A stretch of DNA of 64,000 bases from Gnetum montanum (GCA_015680685.1 MNCI01002286.1:281335-345334), one strand, 5' to 3'; numbered from the stretch's first letter, positions 21,776 to 32,645 are shown. The notes: generated from the sequence alone by a model not told the origin. Translations and numbers: made by a program.

Positions 21776-23759
21776 TAGAATAGGGGGTATCCCCCATAAC
21801 TAAATGGTTGAGCATGGCAAGGATTAATAAATGAAAGATGAGGATCCTTGCATGTTGGAAATATTGGTACTCGGTCATACTTGCCCTATGGGGGTTCACA
21901 CACCTAATTATAGTAAGCAGAGTGGGGCAATTTATACGATGTAGTTCCTGGATAACGAGTTGATCCACTATGATATTTGGGACCGTTAGATGGTATGAAA
22001 GGATCGGGATGTTGCCTTCCATGACTGTGTTTATTGGGCCGTATGGTTGTTGGAGTGTTAGTTGGTGGCCCTGATGAAGTAACATGAGGCGTTGGGTCCG
22101 AAGATAAGGATGCACCATAGTGTTGGGCTTATGCTAAGTTGGAGGATGTAGTGGCCTTGGAATTGTGTTGTCCCTTCCTAGGGTTATTTCTAAAGAAGGG
22201 ATGCCTTCGATGTTGCTGAGGTCTCTCATTGCTGTTGGCAATAGTAGCACAAGTAACATTTGAGGGTTGTTCTTGTGGTGTAGACACCTTAGGAACAGTT
22301 GGTGGCAATGTAGAAGGAGGGAAAGGATGATAACGTTGAAAATTAGGAGAAGTGTAAGGTGCACAAGGCAGTGGTTGTGTTGAGAACATGGGTTGATAGT
22401 ATTGAGGAGAATGGTAATGCGGTGAGATAGAGTATGTTGACCTAGTTGGGAAAATAGGATGTTGAACTTGATAAGCATTTGGATTCGGGGGATATGAAGG
22501 GTGTCTCTAGTTTAGGGGTGGCTTCCCGCATAACTGGGATTGTTGCCACTGTGATCGAACACAGGATCTCTGTACGAACTCTAGGTGTAACGTGTTTCCC
22601 TAATGCTCGTATAAATGTAACAAGATTGGGCATTGGCCCTTGGGGTGATCATATAGGCATATGTTGCATTCATACATATGATTGGCAGTTGAACTCTTAT
22701 TTCCTTCATCCCTTCTTCTTGATTGTCTAATGATATCTTGTCCAGCTTCTCGGGTTGTCAAAACTCTATCTCCAATAATATCAATATATTCTCCACACTT
22801 TTTATATGTCCATTCCAACATCTTATTGATCTTTGCCTTGACTTGATCTAATGATTGTTGTATCAGCAAAGATGGTTCTTCCTCCTTGAGATAGGTTGAT
22901 TTCTCCTTTTTGTGATTATGAACCTTTGTTAGGTTGAGATTCTAGTCCTGTTGATGTTTTTCAACACACTCCCATCTAGCCATTTCTCCTTCTTCTTTTG
23001 CTACCTGCTTAATAAGCTCTTGGAGTTGATGGGTTCGTAGTTCATATAGTTGACCTTGGGCATACATCCCTAGGGTTTCTCTTGTTGCATTACAAAGCCC
23101 ATCAATGATATGATACATTAGCCTTTCCTTGAAGAACCCATGGCCTGGGCAGTTGTTTAACAGTGCATAATATCTTTCTAAGGACATGTCTAAGGGTTCA
23201 TGTTGTGCTTGTTTTCACTCTTGGATTTTTTTCCTCAAGGCTGACACTCTTGCGTAAGTTTGATATCTTTCGTTAAAGAGTTCTACCATTGTTGGCCAAC
23301 ATCTTATTAAATTTGGTTTTAACGATCTATACCATACTTTTGCTTGGCCAACGAGTGTCATAGGAAAGAGCTTAAGTTTTTGCCAACTGTTATCAATGTT
23401 GTTCCATGTACAGGCATCGTAGAAGGCTTGTAAATGTTGTTGCAGATCTAAGTCATAGCCTCCTGAAAAATTAGGGAAGTTGTTTAAATCGAGCCTGGGT
23501 AGACGACTCTCTTTATGGTGCCTACAGGAGATTCGAACAACCTCTTGTATTTGTGTTAAGCTTGTAGTGGCCAGTAGGGTTCATCGTCATAAGGTAAGTT
23601 ATGCTTTTGTGCATTTGGATGATGTTGCTTTCATTTATGTTTATAAGAAACCCCCACCTCAGGTTGTGTACTCCATTCTTCATTATCATATAATTCGTTG
23701 GTTATCCAATGAACTTCCTCACTAGGTGTGGCATTATCTTAATCTTGTAGGAGAGGCAT
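21776..23759 (-). pseudogene. gag: Element B gag, nearly continuous, ending in the pol-tail wording
   Basis: From ATG at 23759. The conserved core LPRLDLNNFPNFSGGYD (about 23500-23450) is followed by LQAFYDA and WQKLKLFPMTLVGQAKVWY. Then come a helical part with GHGFFKERLMYHIIDGL (about 23140) and the knuckle CNICLYDHPKGQC (about 22650), spaced C-x2-C-x3-H-x4-C. A long Pro/Ser/Gln-rich tail (22500-21800) ends QPFSYGGYPLF and a stop. That last block resembles the final residues of pol in A (SRGGDG) and Element 1 (SHGGDA), as if gag had been joined to the end of pol. The N-terminal NFTFI block of the other gags is lacking. About ten stops interrupt it. Confidence 0.75.
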
Positions 23760-23880
23760 GGTTGTGCAATTGTGTGTGAATTTATGTGTGACTATTTATA
23801 ATTATTTCTTTCTAAAGATATATCATTAATTTCTATACAGTGACCTTGTATGATATAACTAATCTAGATAACTAGCATCA

Positions 23881-23898
23881 TCCTTGGCAACGGTGCTA
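23881..23898 (-). promoter_or_regulatory. Primer binding site of Element B (tRNA-Asp type)
   Basis: Minus strand TAGCACCGTTGCCAAGGA, one base from the LTR end. It differs from the tRNA-Asp complement by four G-to-A changes. Confidence 0.8.
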
Positions 23899-23899
23899 A

Positions 23900-24693
23900 T
23901 GATGAGTGGTGAGGTACCCCTACACTCAACCATACGAATATGAGCGTTACACGTGCGATCTGGTCAAACTTCGCAGACAGACTAGTTGTGGCATCTAGAT
24001 AGTTAACCTTAGGTCACAGTTCATTGTCTTCCCACCTAGACTAGTATTATCTTTATCATGTATGGTTTAGTCCAGAGTGAGGTGTATGATGTGGTTTCTT
24101 ATCTAATGCTACTCCTGAAGGCAGTGGAAAATAATATTATCTAAGCTAAGAGAGAAAGGGTGAGAGAATCTAAACTAGCCTAAGTGCGATGAGCATCCAT
24201 TCCTTGATTATCCGTACACATCTTGGACTTCGTGCATGACTACTATTGGGATTACAAAGCATAGATCCTAGGTATGCTACTGGGTTACCAAGTAGTCACA
24301 CTTAAATGCTCGTAATCAAGTCGTACTCATTCCACATTTAAAAGGAGTTTAAGGGTGAGAAGAGATTAACTAGAAAAGTAGTAAATAGCAATTAAATAAA
24401 TAATTTATTGAATTAAGTGAATGCTGCAATGATGAAGTAATCTTGATCTTTATTGCCGGTCATGTGCGTGTCCAAGTACGTCACACTCAAATAAACGATG
24501 TTGTACACTTACAATAATCACATTACGGGCATACATGGAGAGGAAAAGGGAGAGAAAGGAAAATGAAAACTAAAATCAAACTAACTCCAAAACTACATTT
24601 CTAACTCATTTATCTACCTCTTATTTATAGATGAGGAGACAGGCTACGATATCACGTAAGCGATATCATGGTCGCCCAAGTGACGACTCATCA
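23900..24693 (-). repeat. 5' LTR of Element B
   Basis: Plus-strand ends TGATGAGTGG and GACTCATCA form the inverted termini. On the minus strand the U3 part carries two GATATC sites (24648-24653 and 24662-24667) and TATAAATAAGAGG near 24618-24630. The R part carries AATAAAGATC near 24450. The U5 part carries TTGGTAACCCAGTAG wording near 24275-24290. Confidence 0.85.
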
Positions 24694-26757
24694 CCCATGA
24701 TTGTGGGTACTACCATTGTTGATATTGCTCAATCGATTTTGGTAGAGTTCCACTAGGATAATACGTTAAGGGTTGATGGAACTATCTTGGGTTACCTTAA
24801 GGATAAGGTAACCTTCAGGGTGTTTGCCTTTTCTTTAATCGTGGGTTGAGTGCATACACCTCAGACTCTTGCAGATGTGAGATTATAGGGTAACATCCTT
24901 TAGGATGGTCATATTAGCATATCTCACATCCACTATCATTGTTTGTATCTGAATCCACAACCTCTTTGATGATGGCAACTTTGCCCTTACCCTTGTTACG
25001 TGCATGTTTAGTTTCTCTCTTTTTTCTTTTTTCGTGATCACTACCTTACTCTCTAAACTCCTCTACTATCTTGAGAATGGTTTAAAATATATCATCTAGG
25101 GAATCCCACATTTGGTCTACCTTTGTCGATACTTCCAATGCAAGTTTTTGGATAGGCAAGGTTTTCTTATTCACCATCTCTTCGAGTGGTGACTCTTCTT
25201 CATCCTCATAGAATCTTACTCCCCTATTTTGGAGGGAAGGATCTCTGTTATATTCCTCCGCACTCTCTTTTTTCCATAACTCACCTTCCTCTTTAGCAAC
25301 TTGCTCCAATAATCTTTGAACTTGATAGGTCCTAAGCTCAAATAGTCTTCCTTGAGCATAATTCCCAAGGGTTCTTCGTGTTTCATGCCTAAACCCATCT
25401 ACGAGATGGCGTAGTTGATCCCTCTGCAAATAACCATGGCTAGGACAATGATGTAACAATGCATAATATCGGCCTATGGCATCATCCAAGGATTCATGTC
25501 CTCGATGTTTCCAACCTTGGATTTGCTTTCACAAGTTCGACACTCGGGAGTACATTTGGTACTTATCATTGAATAATTCTAACATGGTACTCCACCTATG
25601 AATGGATTTTGGTTCTAAGGATCAGTACCAACTCTCTGCTTCTTTGATTAGCGTTTGTGGGAACAACTTCAGTTTTTACCATTCGCTTTCTATGTTTTGT
25701 AAGGCACATGCATCATGAAATGCTTGTAGATGATTTTGAGGATTAGCGTTGTATCCCCCTTCAAATCGTGGGATATTATTCATGTCTAATCTCTTGATCC
25801 TACTATCCTTTTGGTGCCTTGTTAGGATCCTAACGGCCTTAGTTATGTCTAGCATACTTCGAGTAGCGAGTAGGGGTTCATCATGATCATCTCGTTTGTG
25901 GCATCTATGATGCCTATGTTGTTCCCTACCCTCCCTTCTTTCATAGTGTATTTCTCTAGAGTGCCCTCATTCCCTTTCTTGACTATTTCTTCTATGTCTT
26001 TCATTTTGCTTACCCTTATCCTCATGATCTTTTTCCTTATGACTACATCTAGATCCTGAAGGAGAGGGTGAAGGAGATGATGAAGGTGAAGAAGAAGGTG
26101 GATCATCATCATGTTGGTGCTTGCTTCCTTCTCTTCGGTGATCATGGCCTTGATCACGGTTACGATTAACATGTCCATCTTTGTCATGTGTTCGTGTTTC
26201 TTTTTCAGACCCTTTGTGTCCATCGGTACCAGAATCCGAGTTATGGATAGTTGAGTAAAGGTTCTGATACATAACCCCTTGACCAAAGTCAACAGGCGGA
26301 ACATCATTATGTGGATGACTACCTGAGGTAGGTTCACCACCCTCATTTTCGCTTAGGACATGTGGGACATTTTGTGACAACTTTCCCTTCATGACGTCTC
26401 TCCTATTGCAGATCCCTTTGGCATTGTGCCTTCATGGGTCGATACTCTCTCGAGTCATGATCATGCACAATGTACTCTACCTGTAAGTGTTGAGTCCCAA
26501 TTCGTGTGAGGTCACAAAGGAGCATGCTCAGGACAGAGTGATTAGGAGGTAACTCTAAGCTACCTTCTAAGTCTTGCCAACACAGTTATTCATCTTGGTG
26601 GGGAATAAAGGTAAAGTTTGGTACATCTTCATCAAGATGAACATATACCACATGAAACTATTGAGGGATTGGTGGATTATCATGTGTACTACACCTCCGA
26701 TTGTTCCTTGTATCAGACCTAGGCAGTGAAACACTTTCGTACGAAGAATGAGACATG
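24694..26757 (-). pseudogene. gag: Element A gag remnant
   Basis: ATG at 26757 (MSHSSYESVS). The N-terminal block NFTFIPHQDE lies near 26610-26580 and an Arg/Asp/Ser-rich linker at 26390-25970. The core IKRLDMNNIPRFEGGYN is near 25795-25745, and a helical segment 25082-25489 is open for 135 codons (CPSHGYLQRDQLRHLVDGF, then LLEQVAKEEGEL). The knuckle reads CEIC, then YDHPKGC, near 24930-24895, spaced C-x2-C-x3-H-x3-C. The tail is cut at 24693 by Element B and an adjoining deletion, so the gag end and protease are absent. The frame shifts several times. Confidence 0.75.
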
Positions 26758-26875
26758 ATTGTCTATTCACTATGTAATGTATTCTTATTTATTATTTTTC
26801 TTTAATCAATCCCAAGGGTTCGTTCCAATGATGTGAAAGATTTTCTATGTTCTGGTTAGCGCACAAACAACAAAG

Positions 26876-26893
26876 TTCCCAGTAATGGTGCCA
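26876..26893 (-). promoter_or_regulatory. Primer binding site of Element A (tRNA-Asp type)
   Basis: Minus strand TGGCACCATTACTGGGAA, one base from the 5' LTR. Five transitions separate it from the tRNA-Asp complement. Confidence 0.8.
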
Positions 26894-26894
26894 A

Positions 26895-27730
26895 TGATGA
26901 GCGACAAGGTATCCCTACGCTCAACCATACGAATACAAGTGTACACACATGATTTGGTCGAATTCCAAGGACTAAGTGCATATGTGCCTTAATGGAACAA
27001 GAATGGGTTGGTTAATTGTTGTCTTCCCAAGCTTACTTGTATGTCATGATTATATGGTTAATTAAACTTTAGGCATATGATTTTTATGGCTTTTTATGTT
27101 TTTATTGTCTTGGTACTAATAAGGGAGGAGAGAGATAACTAAGTAACTAATTTAATTTAACTACTGATTAACTAGGCTTTAATTAGTCCTAACACCAATA
27201 TTTGTTTTCACTTGCTGTACACATCCTAAACCAGTGCAACACTACTAAGATTACCAAGCGCTAATTTTTATTGGGTTACCAAGTATTACACGCATGCTCA
27301 AAGTGATCGTACTGAGTGTGCTTACGTAGGAGAGTTGTAGGGTGAGAGAAAGAGAGAGAAAAAACATTAATTAACTAAGGAAAGCATTAAATAACTAAAA
27401 ATAACATTAATTAATCTATTCTGAATGCTGCAAGGTTTATCACAAAGTTGGTCTTTATTGTCGTACACAAGGTGTGCTCAGGTACATAATGCTCGAATAA
27501 AGATCTGTTCACTTTATGACTCCTACTGCGGTCACGCAGAAATAATTCTAACTCTAAGAGGGAAAAAGGTAAGAGTTTGGGTAATGAACTAAGACTAACT
27601 ATGCAAACCAAGTGCACTTGCCTCTTATTTATAGGTAGTGAGGCAAGACGCGATATCAGGTATCTAACATCGCATGGCAAGCTCCGATATCGTGGACCCG
27701 ATATCGCGGATTTTATATCGCAGTTCATCA
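26895..27730 (-). repeat. 5' LTR of Element A
   Basis: Plus-strand TGATGAGCGACAAGG to CAGTTCATCA. On the minus strand: U3 with GATATC sites at 27652, 27686 and 27700, TATAAATAAGAGG at 27621-27633, and the R-region inverted pair (plus-strand TCTTTATT 27452-27459 and AATAAAGA 27496-27503). In U5 the TTGGTAACCCAATA motif occurs twice, at about 27241-27283. Confidence 0.88.
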
Positions 27731-28270
27731 AAAATAAAGATTGAGATTACTTCACATCATTGTAGCATCCACTTAGTGTTTACTATTTTTACTTAGAATA
27801 ATATTTTTGATTTTCTAGCTTAATGTTTTACTTTTCCAAAGCACTTTATTTTGGACACTTAAGTGTAATCATTTGGTAATCCTAGTAGTGTTATTACTTG
27901 GTACACCCAGTAGCATAACGCTTAGTAGCCTAGTAATGGTTACATGAAGCCCAAGGTGTCTATAGAAAATCAAGAATGGATACTCATCACATAGGCTAGA
28001 GTAGATTTACTTACTTGCAATTTCAATTTCATTCTCAATCACATTTATGGCTAGGAGTAAAATGGACCTAACAACATCATCTATCATACACCTCACAATG
28101 AGCTAAACCATACGCTTAGATTTTACTAGCTCCATGTAGGAAGAAAATGGTCTTGAAGTTCAACTCAATTGCTAACATAATAACATTGGCTATCCACGGA
28201 TTACGATGGGGTCACACGTGAAAACTCATGACTTGTATGGTTGGGTGTTGTATTGCTCCACCGCTCATTA
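27731..28270 (+). repeat. 3' LTR of Element 1, right part
   Basis: Resumes with AAAATAAAGATTGAGATTAC, matching 3993 onward in the 5' LTR, and ends CGCTCATTA. The duplication GTTTT follows at 28271-28275. Confidence 0.85.
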
Positions 28271-28275
28271 GTTTT
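28271..28275. repeat. Target-site duplication of Element 1, right copy (GTTTT)
   Basis: Identical to 2873-2877, 25 kb away. Confidence 0.75.
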
Positions 28276-28975
28276 AGAGGCTCAAGGACTAAAAACTTTT
28301 GGCTTTTGCTGCTTACGAATATCTTTTGAAATTGTAATATGATTATAGCTCCAATACTTACTAAGCATGCACCATGTCTTCTAAACTTATTTTTCCTTTT
28401 CTTTGCTTTTAGAAGGAGGAGGTGTTAGATACCCAAAAAAATATTTATAATGAGTAAAGAAAATTTAGAGTATATTATAATCTTGACATTGAGTTGACAT
28501 CATCAAAAAATATATGAAAAAAACCTTTTCTATTTTAAGAATGTTTACTTAAGTATACAATCTTACAATTAATACTTTTAAAAAATAAATAAAGAAAATT
28601 AATTATTAGTAGGAAGGAATATCTTAGAAGTAAAAAAATTTACATCAATTTTCAACATTCATACTAAAATTTAAAATAGTAAAATGATTCAAGATAGAGA
28701 GTTGTGGCATAATACCAATATTTGTATCAAAGCAAGAAAGTGGTAGCACTTATAAAAGATCTTCATCTTGTTGCTTATTATTATTCTTACATCAAGAATC
28801 TCTATAATATTCTTATCAACACTGGTCTTAATCTTTAAGTTAATAGTATTCTTATTAGACAAGGAAATTTTTCCTTATGAGATTTTCGTTCATGCTACTT
28901 AATACTTTTTTTAGTACTAATAAAAATATACATAGGAGCTTTTGTCTTTTTTAGATTCTTTATTGTTATTTAATC
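28276..28975. other. AT-rich flank of Element 1, probably decayed LINE
   Basis: No clear protein signal. It lies downstream, on the minus strand, of a LINE ORF1 and has the same composition, so it is probably more of that LINE. Confidence 0.35.
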
Positions 28976-29754
28976 ATTCTTATTGTTGACATTAACTTGA
29001 CTTTCATATCTTCAACTTCATATTATTTTTTTCTATCTTCAACTTTAACCCATTTTTTGTTTAGTAGAAAAGAATAAGAATTAAATAAATGTCCTTCAGG
29101 ATGGCAAAAGTTACAAGAATTAGATAGATAATAATATGTAATTGGCTAAATATAAGTCTTTATTCTTGCTTGCAATACTAATTCATTTTTATGATTAAGA
29201 AGATTGATTTCAACAAAAAAATATCTACAAAAATTAAAAGTTGTAGAATTAGACTCCATATCCTTAATGGGAGTGAAAAGACTAATAATTTGATGCTTAA
29301 ATTTCTGAAAAATCAACAAAAGATTACATAACTTGATAAAATATAGAAATTTACCATATTCTTCAAATTGGACATCAAAACTTGGAGCCCACTTACAAAT
29401 GATTCATGTTACATGCTTATGTATAAAAGATCCTATATCTATAACATGTTGCACCACTAAAGCATTACTTATCAAGAAAAAATAAACAAGGATAATACCT
29501 AGCATGAACTTAGATGTTATGTTTTTTATCACATCATTTAATTTTGAAATTAAATGTCAATTACAAGGTAGGTAATCTAAAATTTGAATTAATACATATT
29601 GTGATGAAAGATTAGTAACCAATGAATCATATACATCATTAGGAAGAACAAAATTAGGTATCTTAGTTGTATTAATATCACTAGAAGAAGGCATCACAAA
29701 TTTTTTCTTACTAGCTTGTAAATCTATGTTTTGAGAATCAACAAATATTTTCAC
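28976..29754 (-). pseudogene. LINE ORF1 remnant (DUF4283-like plus zinc knuckle)
   Basis: After an open stretch from 29754, the minus strand reads ICKWAPSFDVQFEEYGKFLY, then MESNSTTFNFCRYFFVEINL, PITYYYLSNSC and NFCHPEGHLFN (about 29425-29060). This is the order of the plant L1 ORF1 nucleic-acid-binding domain (W-x-P-x-F-D, then the C-R-x-x-V-E-I block) and a C-x2-C-x4-H-type knuckle; the last Cys is changed. It is broken by stops. It lies downstream of an RT fragment on the same strand, the reverse of normal L1 order, so two LINE copies abut here. Confidence 0.55.
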
Positions 29755-29989
29755 ATTAATAAAAAAGAGGAAATTTCAACATTGGTTGAGGAAGTTTAGA
29801 GTAATATGGAATTCCCTATAAAAGAATTCTTGATAAATTAGATTTGCTTGAGAAAAATTAGATTTACTAAAAAAAAATTAGATTTTCTAGAGAAACATTA
29901 AATCCACAGAAACAATTAGATTTGTTACAAAAACATGAGATCTTTACATAAAGACTTAATAAATAATCATAGAAGAATATAATGGTGTT

Positions 29990-31500
29990 ATATCAGCATA
30001 TCCCTTAGGATCAAGCCTATATATTTTACATTAGAAGTTACATAATCTTCTAAATTTATTTAAGTATTAGAGAAGTAGGAATGGAAATGGCATAAGGAAA
30101 AAAATAGTGAAGAAAGTTATTAGAAAACTAACTATTATCATTTTTGGGTATTTCTTGCATGAGTCTATTTCAAAGAGAAGCATCCAAACATCATCTCCAT
30201 TAATTTATTTTACAATCCATTTTGTTGAGAGAGAAATATCATGCTTATAACAATTAATAAGGCTAAGTTATCCATCTTTCTTATTGGTAGTGTAGATATC
30301 CCAAGCAACTTTAGAAAACCCTTTGCTATTTTTCTTAATAGATGAAAAAAACTAAAGAATAACTTGATCAATTATATTATAAAAAGCTTTTCTAGGAATC
30401 CAACAACTAGAGTAATAAGCATGAGTAGACTAAAGCATAAGCTTAATAACAAAAACATTGCTAGTAAGGGTAAGCCTATTTCTTTCCATTTATTAGGCTT
30501 CTTTTCAATTTTATCCATCACATAATTTCACAAAATATTTAAATTAGGCTCAAAAGAAAAATATATTCCTAAAATCTTAAAGATAGAACTTTTTTTTAAA
30601 GATTTTCCAACGTTTGAAAGTAATCAACTTATTAATATTACCATTACAATAAAGAACAAATTTTTACCAATTGATACAAGAATCGGATAACATGTAATAT
30701 TCATCTATTCTAGCTAACAAAATGTTGATATGTTGCAAAGAAGTGTTAATCATAAAAGAAAGAATTATCTAAAGTCCACATTAAGAAATTATATATCTTA
30801 ATCATCAAAGAAAATTCCCTTAATGATATGCATTTAAAGATCATAATACAAGTTGTATGAAAGAAATTTTTCTGTAGTAATAAAAATACAGGGAAATAGG
30901 ACACAACCTTGATGAGTTGACCACTCAAGAGAAAACAAGGATCTCAATCTAAAATTTGTAGCAACTTGAGCCTTAGCATCATTAAGCAAGGTACAAATAA
31001 GATGAAAAAAGTAATGAAATTTTAATTTATGGAGACATGTAATAATATCATCTCATTCAATCTTGTTATAAGTTTTAGCATAATTTAACTTAATAAAAGC
31101 AATGTTTTGATTAATATCATAAAACCATTGTATTCTCTTTTATGCTACAACTACATTATTTAAGATATGTTTACCTTTAACAAAACATGTTTTCTCAAGC
31201 TTTATAATATCATCTATAATCTTCTAAATCTAATGAGTTATGCCTTTAGCTAAAATTTTACAAGTATTTTTAAGAAGAAAAATAGGCTTTCAATTAGTAA
31301 TATATTGAAGATCTTCATCCTTATGGAGAAGATAAATCATAGCTTTATTTATATTTTTATAAAGAAAAATTTATTTGATAACTTTTTGGAAAACATGAAA
31401 GACATCATTTCTAATAATATTCAAATGCTTTTTAAAAAAAAATTCATTTGGAAAATAATCAAATCCCAAAGTGAAGTTTTTGAAGTTTTGATTTTATAAT
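29990..31500 (-). pseudogene. LINE (L1-type) ORF2 reverse transcriptase remnant
   Basis: The minus strand reads KPIFLLKNTCKILAKGI (about 31260), TCFVKGKHILNNVVVA (about 31180), IKLNYAKTYNKIE.DDIITC (about 31090) and ST.QGCVLFPCIFI (about 30920). It continues with GIYFSFEPNLNIL (about 30560) and AWDIYTTNKKDG.LSLIN (about 30290). This is the succession of L1 RT palm and thumb blocks. A possible active-site box FFDD lies near 30802-30813 but its context is poor. Many stops; inactive. Confidence 0.65.
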
Positions 31501-31837
31501 TTTCTTGATTTTTATAACTTTTATCATCATGAAGGACATTTGATTAATGTTTGCCCTTTTTTACTCAAGAAAAATATATGTTTCGGAAAAGAGAAAATGT
31601 ATTAAAGTTAAGATTAGAAAAAACTAATGTAAAGTTGAAGATACGAAAACTAGAAAAGATAGAAGTCTTTGTAAATACTTTTACTTTTATTATAACAAGT
31701 GTTAATCACTCTAAACAAATAGCTCATAACACAAATCTCTCCTTATATAATAATAATACTATGAACTCAAAAATTAAAATTAATATTGATTCTAAATATA
31801 AGGTTAATTGTGATGGACAATACATGTTATTAGTTTC
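31480..31837 (+). pseudogene. Second LINE ORF1 fragment, opposite strand
   Basis: FYHHEGHLINVCPFF (about 31515-31560) is a knuckle-like segment of the same type as that at about 29065 but on the plus strand. It is followed by an open Lys-rich stretch to 31837, where Element C begins. Element C therefore sits inside this LINE. Confidence 0.4.
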
Positions 31838-31932
31838 TGATGAAGTATCAATGTGTCACGTTAACGGCCCTCGTTAATGGGTTCCGGTCAATGCGATCTC
31901 ATCGACGAAGCATTTGCTGCGTTTATGAGGGC

Positions 31933-32028
31933 CCATCAACATAGTTCCACAATAAATTCTATAAATACATGCTCATTGGCCCTCAACATAGTTCCACAAT
32001 AAATTCTATAAATACATGCTCATTTGCC
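31933..32028. repeat. 48-bp tandem duplication ending at an N
   Basis: Two nearly identical 48-base units (31933-31980 and 31981-32028), the second touching the single N at 32029. The 3' LTR has only one unit, so this is probably an assembly join artefact. Confidence 0.7.
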
Positions 32029-32041
32029 NGAGAGTGTACAA

Positions 32042-32097
32042 ATCTTTATTCGAGCACTGATGTACTTGAGCACATCAGTGTGAACGGAAATAAAGAT
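32042..32097 (+). promoter_or_regulatory. Candidate poly(A)-signal hairpin in R of Element C
   Basis: Outer arms ATCTTTATT (32042-32050) and AATAAAGAT (32089-32097) pair over nine bases and place the AATAAA hexamer in a stem. Inner arms CACTGATGT (32055-32063) and ACATCAGTG (32072-32080) pair over nine bases around an eight-base loop. The same outer pair occurs in LTRs A, B, E, F and (six bases) Element 1. Confidence 0.6.
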
Positions 32098-32645
32098 GAG
32101 CCTTTTGATGAAACCTTGTAGCACTTGGAATAGATTAATGATTTATTTTTGCATTTACCATTTTCATTAATTACATGATTAATTAAGATAAGTAAGACTT
32201 TAATTAATTACACATCAGTATCACCACTTTGAGCATAACATATAGCACTTGGTAATCCCAGTAGTGCTTTAACGCTTGGTAACCCAACAGTGTTGTATGC
32301 ATTCATGATGTGTACCAAATGTGGTGTTGGATGCTTATGTTAGGATAGTTAGTTATTAATTAATAATCAGATTAGTTATATTGGTTAATAAATTGAGTTT
32401 CAACTTGTTATCAATCATAGGCAAATAAAATATAAAATAATAAAAAAAATTATGTGCCCCAATTACACTTAACCATATAACTAAGCTTCACAAGTGTAGT
32501 TGGGAAGATAACGATTGTCACGATTAGATTTCACTTCCTAGAACTAGCACACTAAGGAACTTAAGGTTTGCGAAATTCAATCAGATTGTGCGTGAATAGT
32601 TGTAATTCACATGGTTGGGCATAGGGCATACTCACTACTCATCAT

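Larger units (their letters stand above)
19395..24693 (-). mobile_element. Element B: pol-less, gag-bearing LTR retrotransposon nested in Element A
   Basis: 5' LTR at 23900-24693, PBS at 23881-23898, gag at 21776-23759, then the noncoding region with M1 and M2, a shortened ORF3 (19950-20387), PPT and a truncated 3' LTR (19395-19785). The internal part is about 4.1 kb with no protease, RT, RNase H or integrase. It resembles gag-only non-autonomous gypsy derivatives described in plants. It is less decayed than its host elements: gag has only about ten stops. The far end of its 3' LTR was lost in a deletion that also removed part of Element A. Confidence 0.8.
13403..27730 (-). mobile_element. 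Element A: minus-strand Ty3/gypsy-like retrotransposon nested in Element 1's 3' LTR
   Basis: LTRs are at 26895-27730 (5') and 13403-14253 (3'), with inverted ends TGATGA/TCATCA. Flanks are GAAAT on the left and AAAAT on the right, a 5-bp duplication with one transition. Reading down in coordinates, the order is 5' LTR, PBS, gag, (Element B insertion with a deletion), PR-RT linker, RT, RNase H, integrase, long 3' noncoding region, PPT, 3' LTR. Protease is missing, apparently lost with the deletion beside Element B. No ORF3 is seen between the M2 module and the PPT. Confidence 0.85.
2878..28270 (+). mobile_element. Element 1: pol-less Ty3/gypsy-like LTR retrotransposon hosting nested insertions F, A and B
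   Basis: The order is 5' LTR (2878-4594), tRNA-Asp-type PBS, gag, protease, a short pol tail, a noncoding stretch, an extra ORF (10112-12960), PPT, and a 3' LTR split into 13109-13402 and 27731-28270 by Element A. LTR ends are TGATAA/TTATCA; the 3' copy ends in TTA through one change. No RT, RNase H or integrase can be read between protease (ending near 7750) and the pol-tail wording at about 8150. The element was therefore probably mobilised in trans or lost pol before insertion. Decay is heavy, with stops throughout. Confidence 0.8.
31838..32644 (+). repeat. 5' LTR of Element C
   Basis: TGATGAAGTATCAA to ACTACTCATCA. TATA box TATAAATA at 31960-31967, in a 48-bp duplicated segment. The R-region double stem is at 32042-32097, and U5 has TTGGTAATCCCAGTAG at about 32249 and TTGGTAACCCAACAG at about 32276. 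One N at 32029. Confidence 0.85.
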
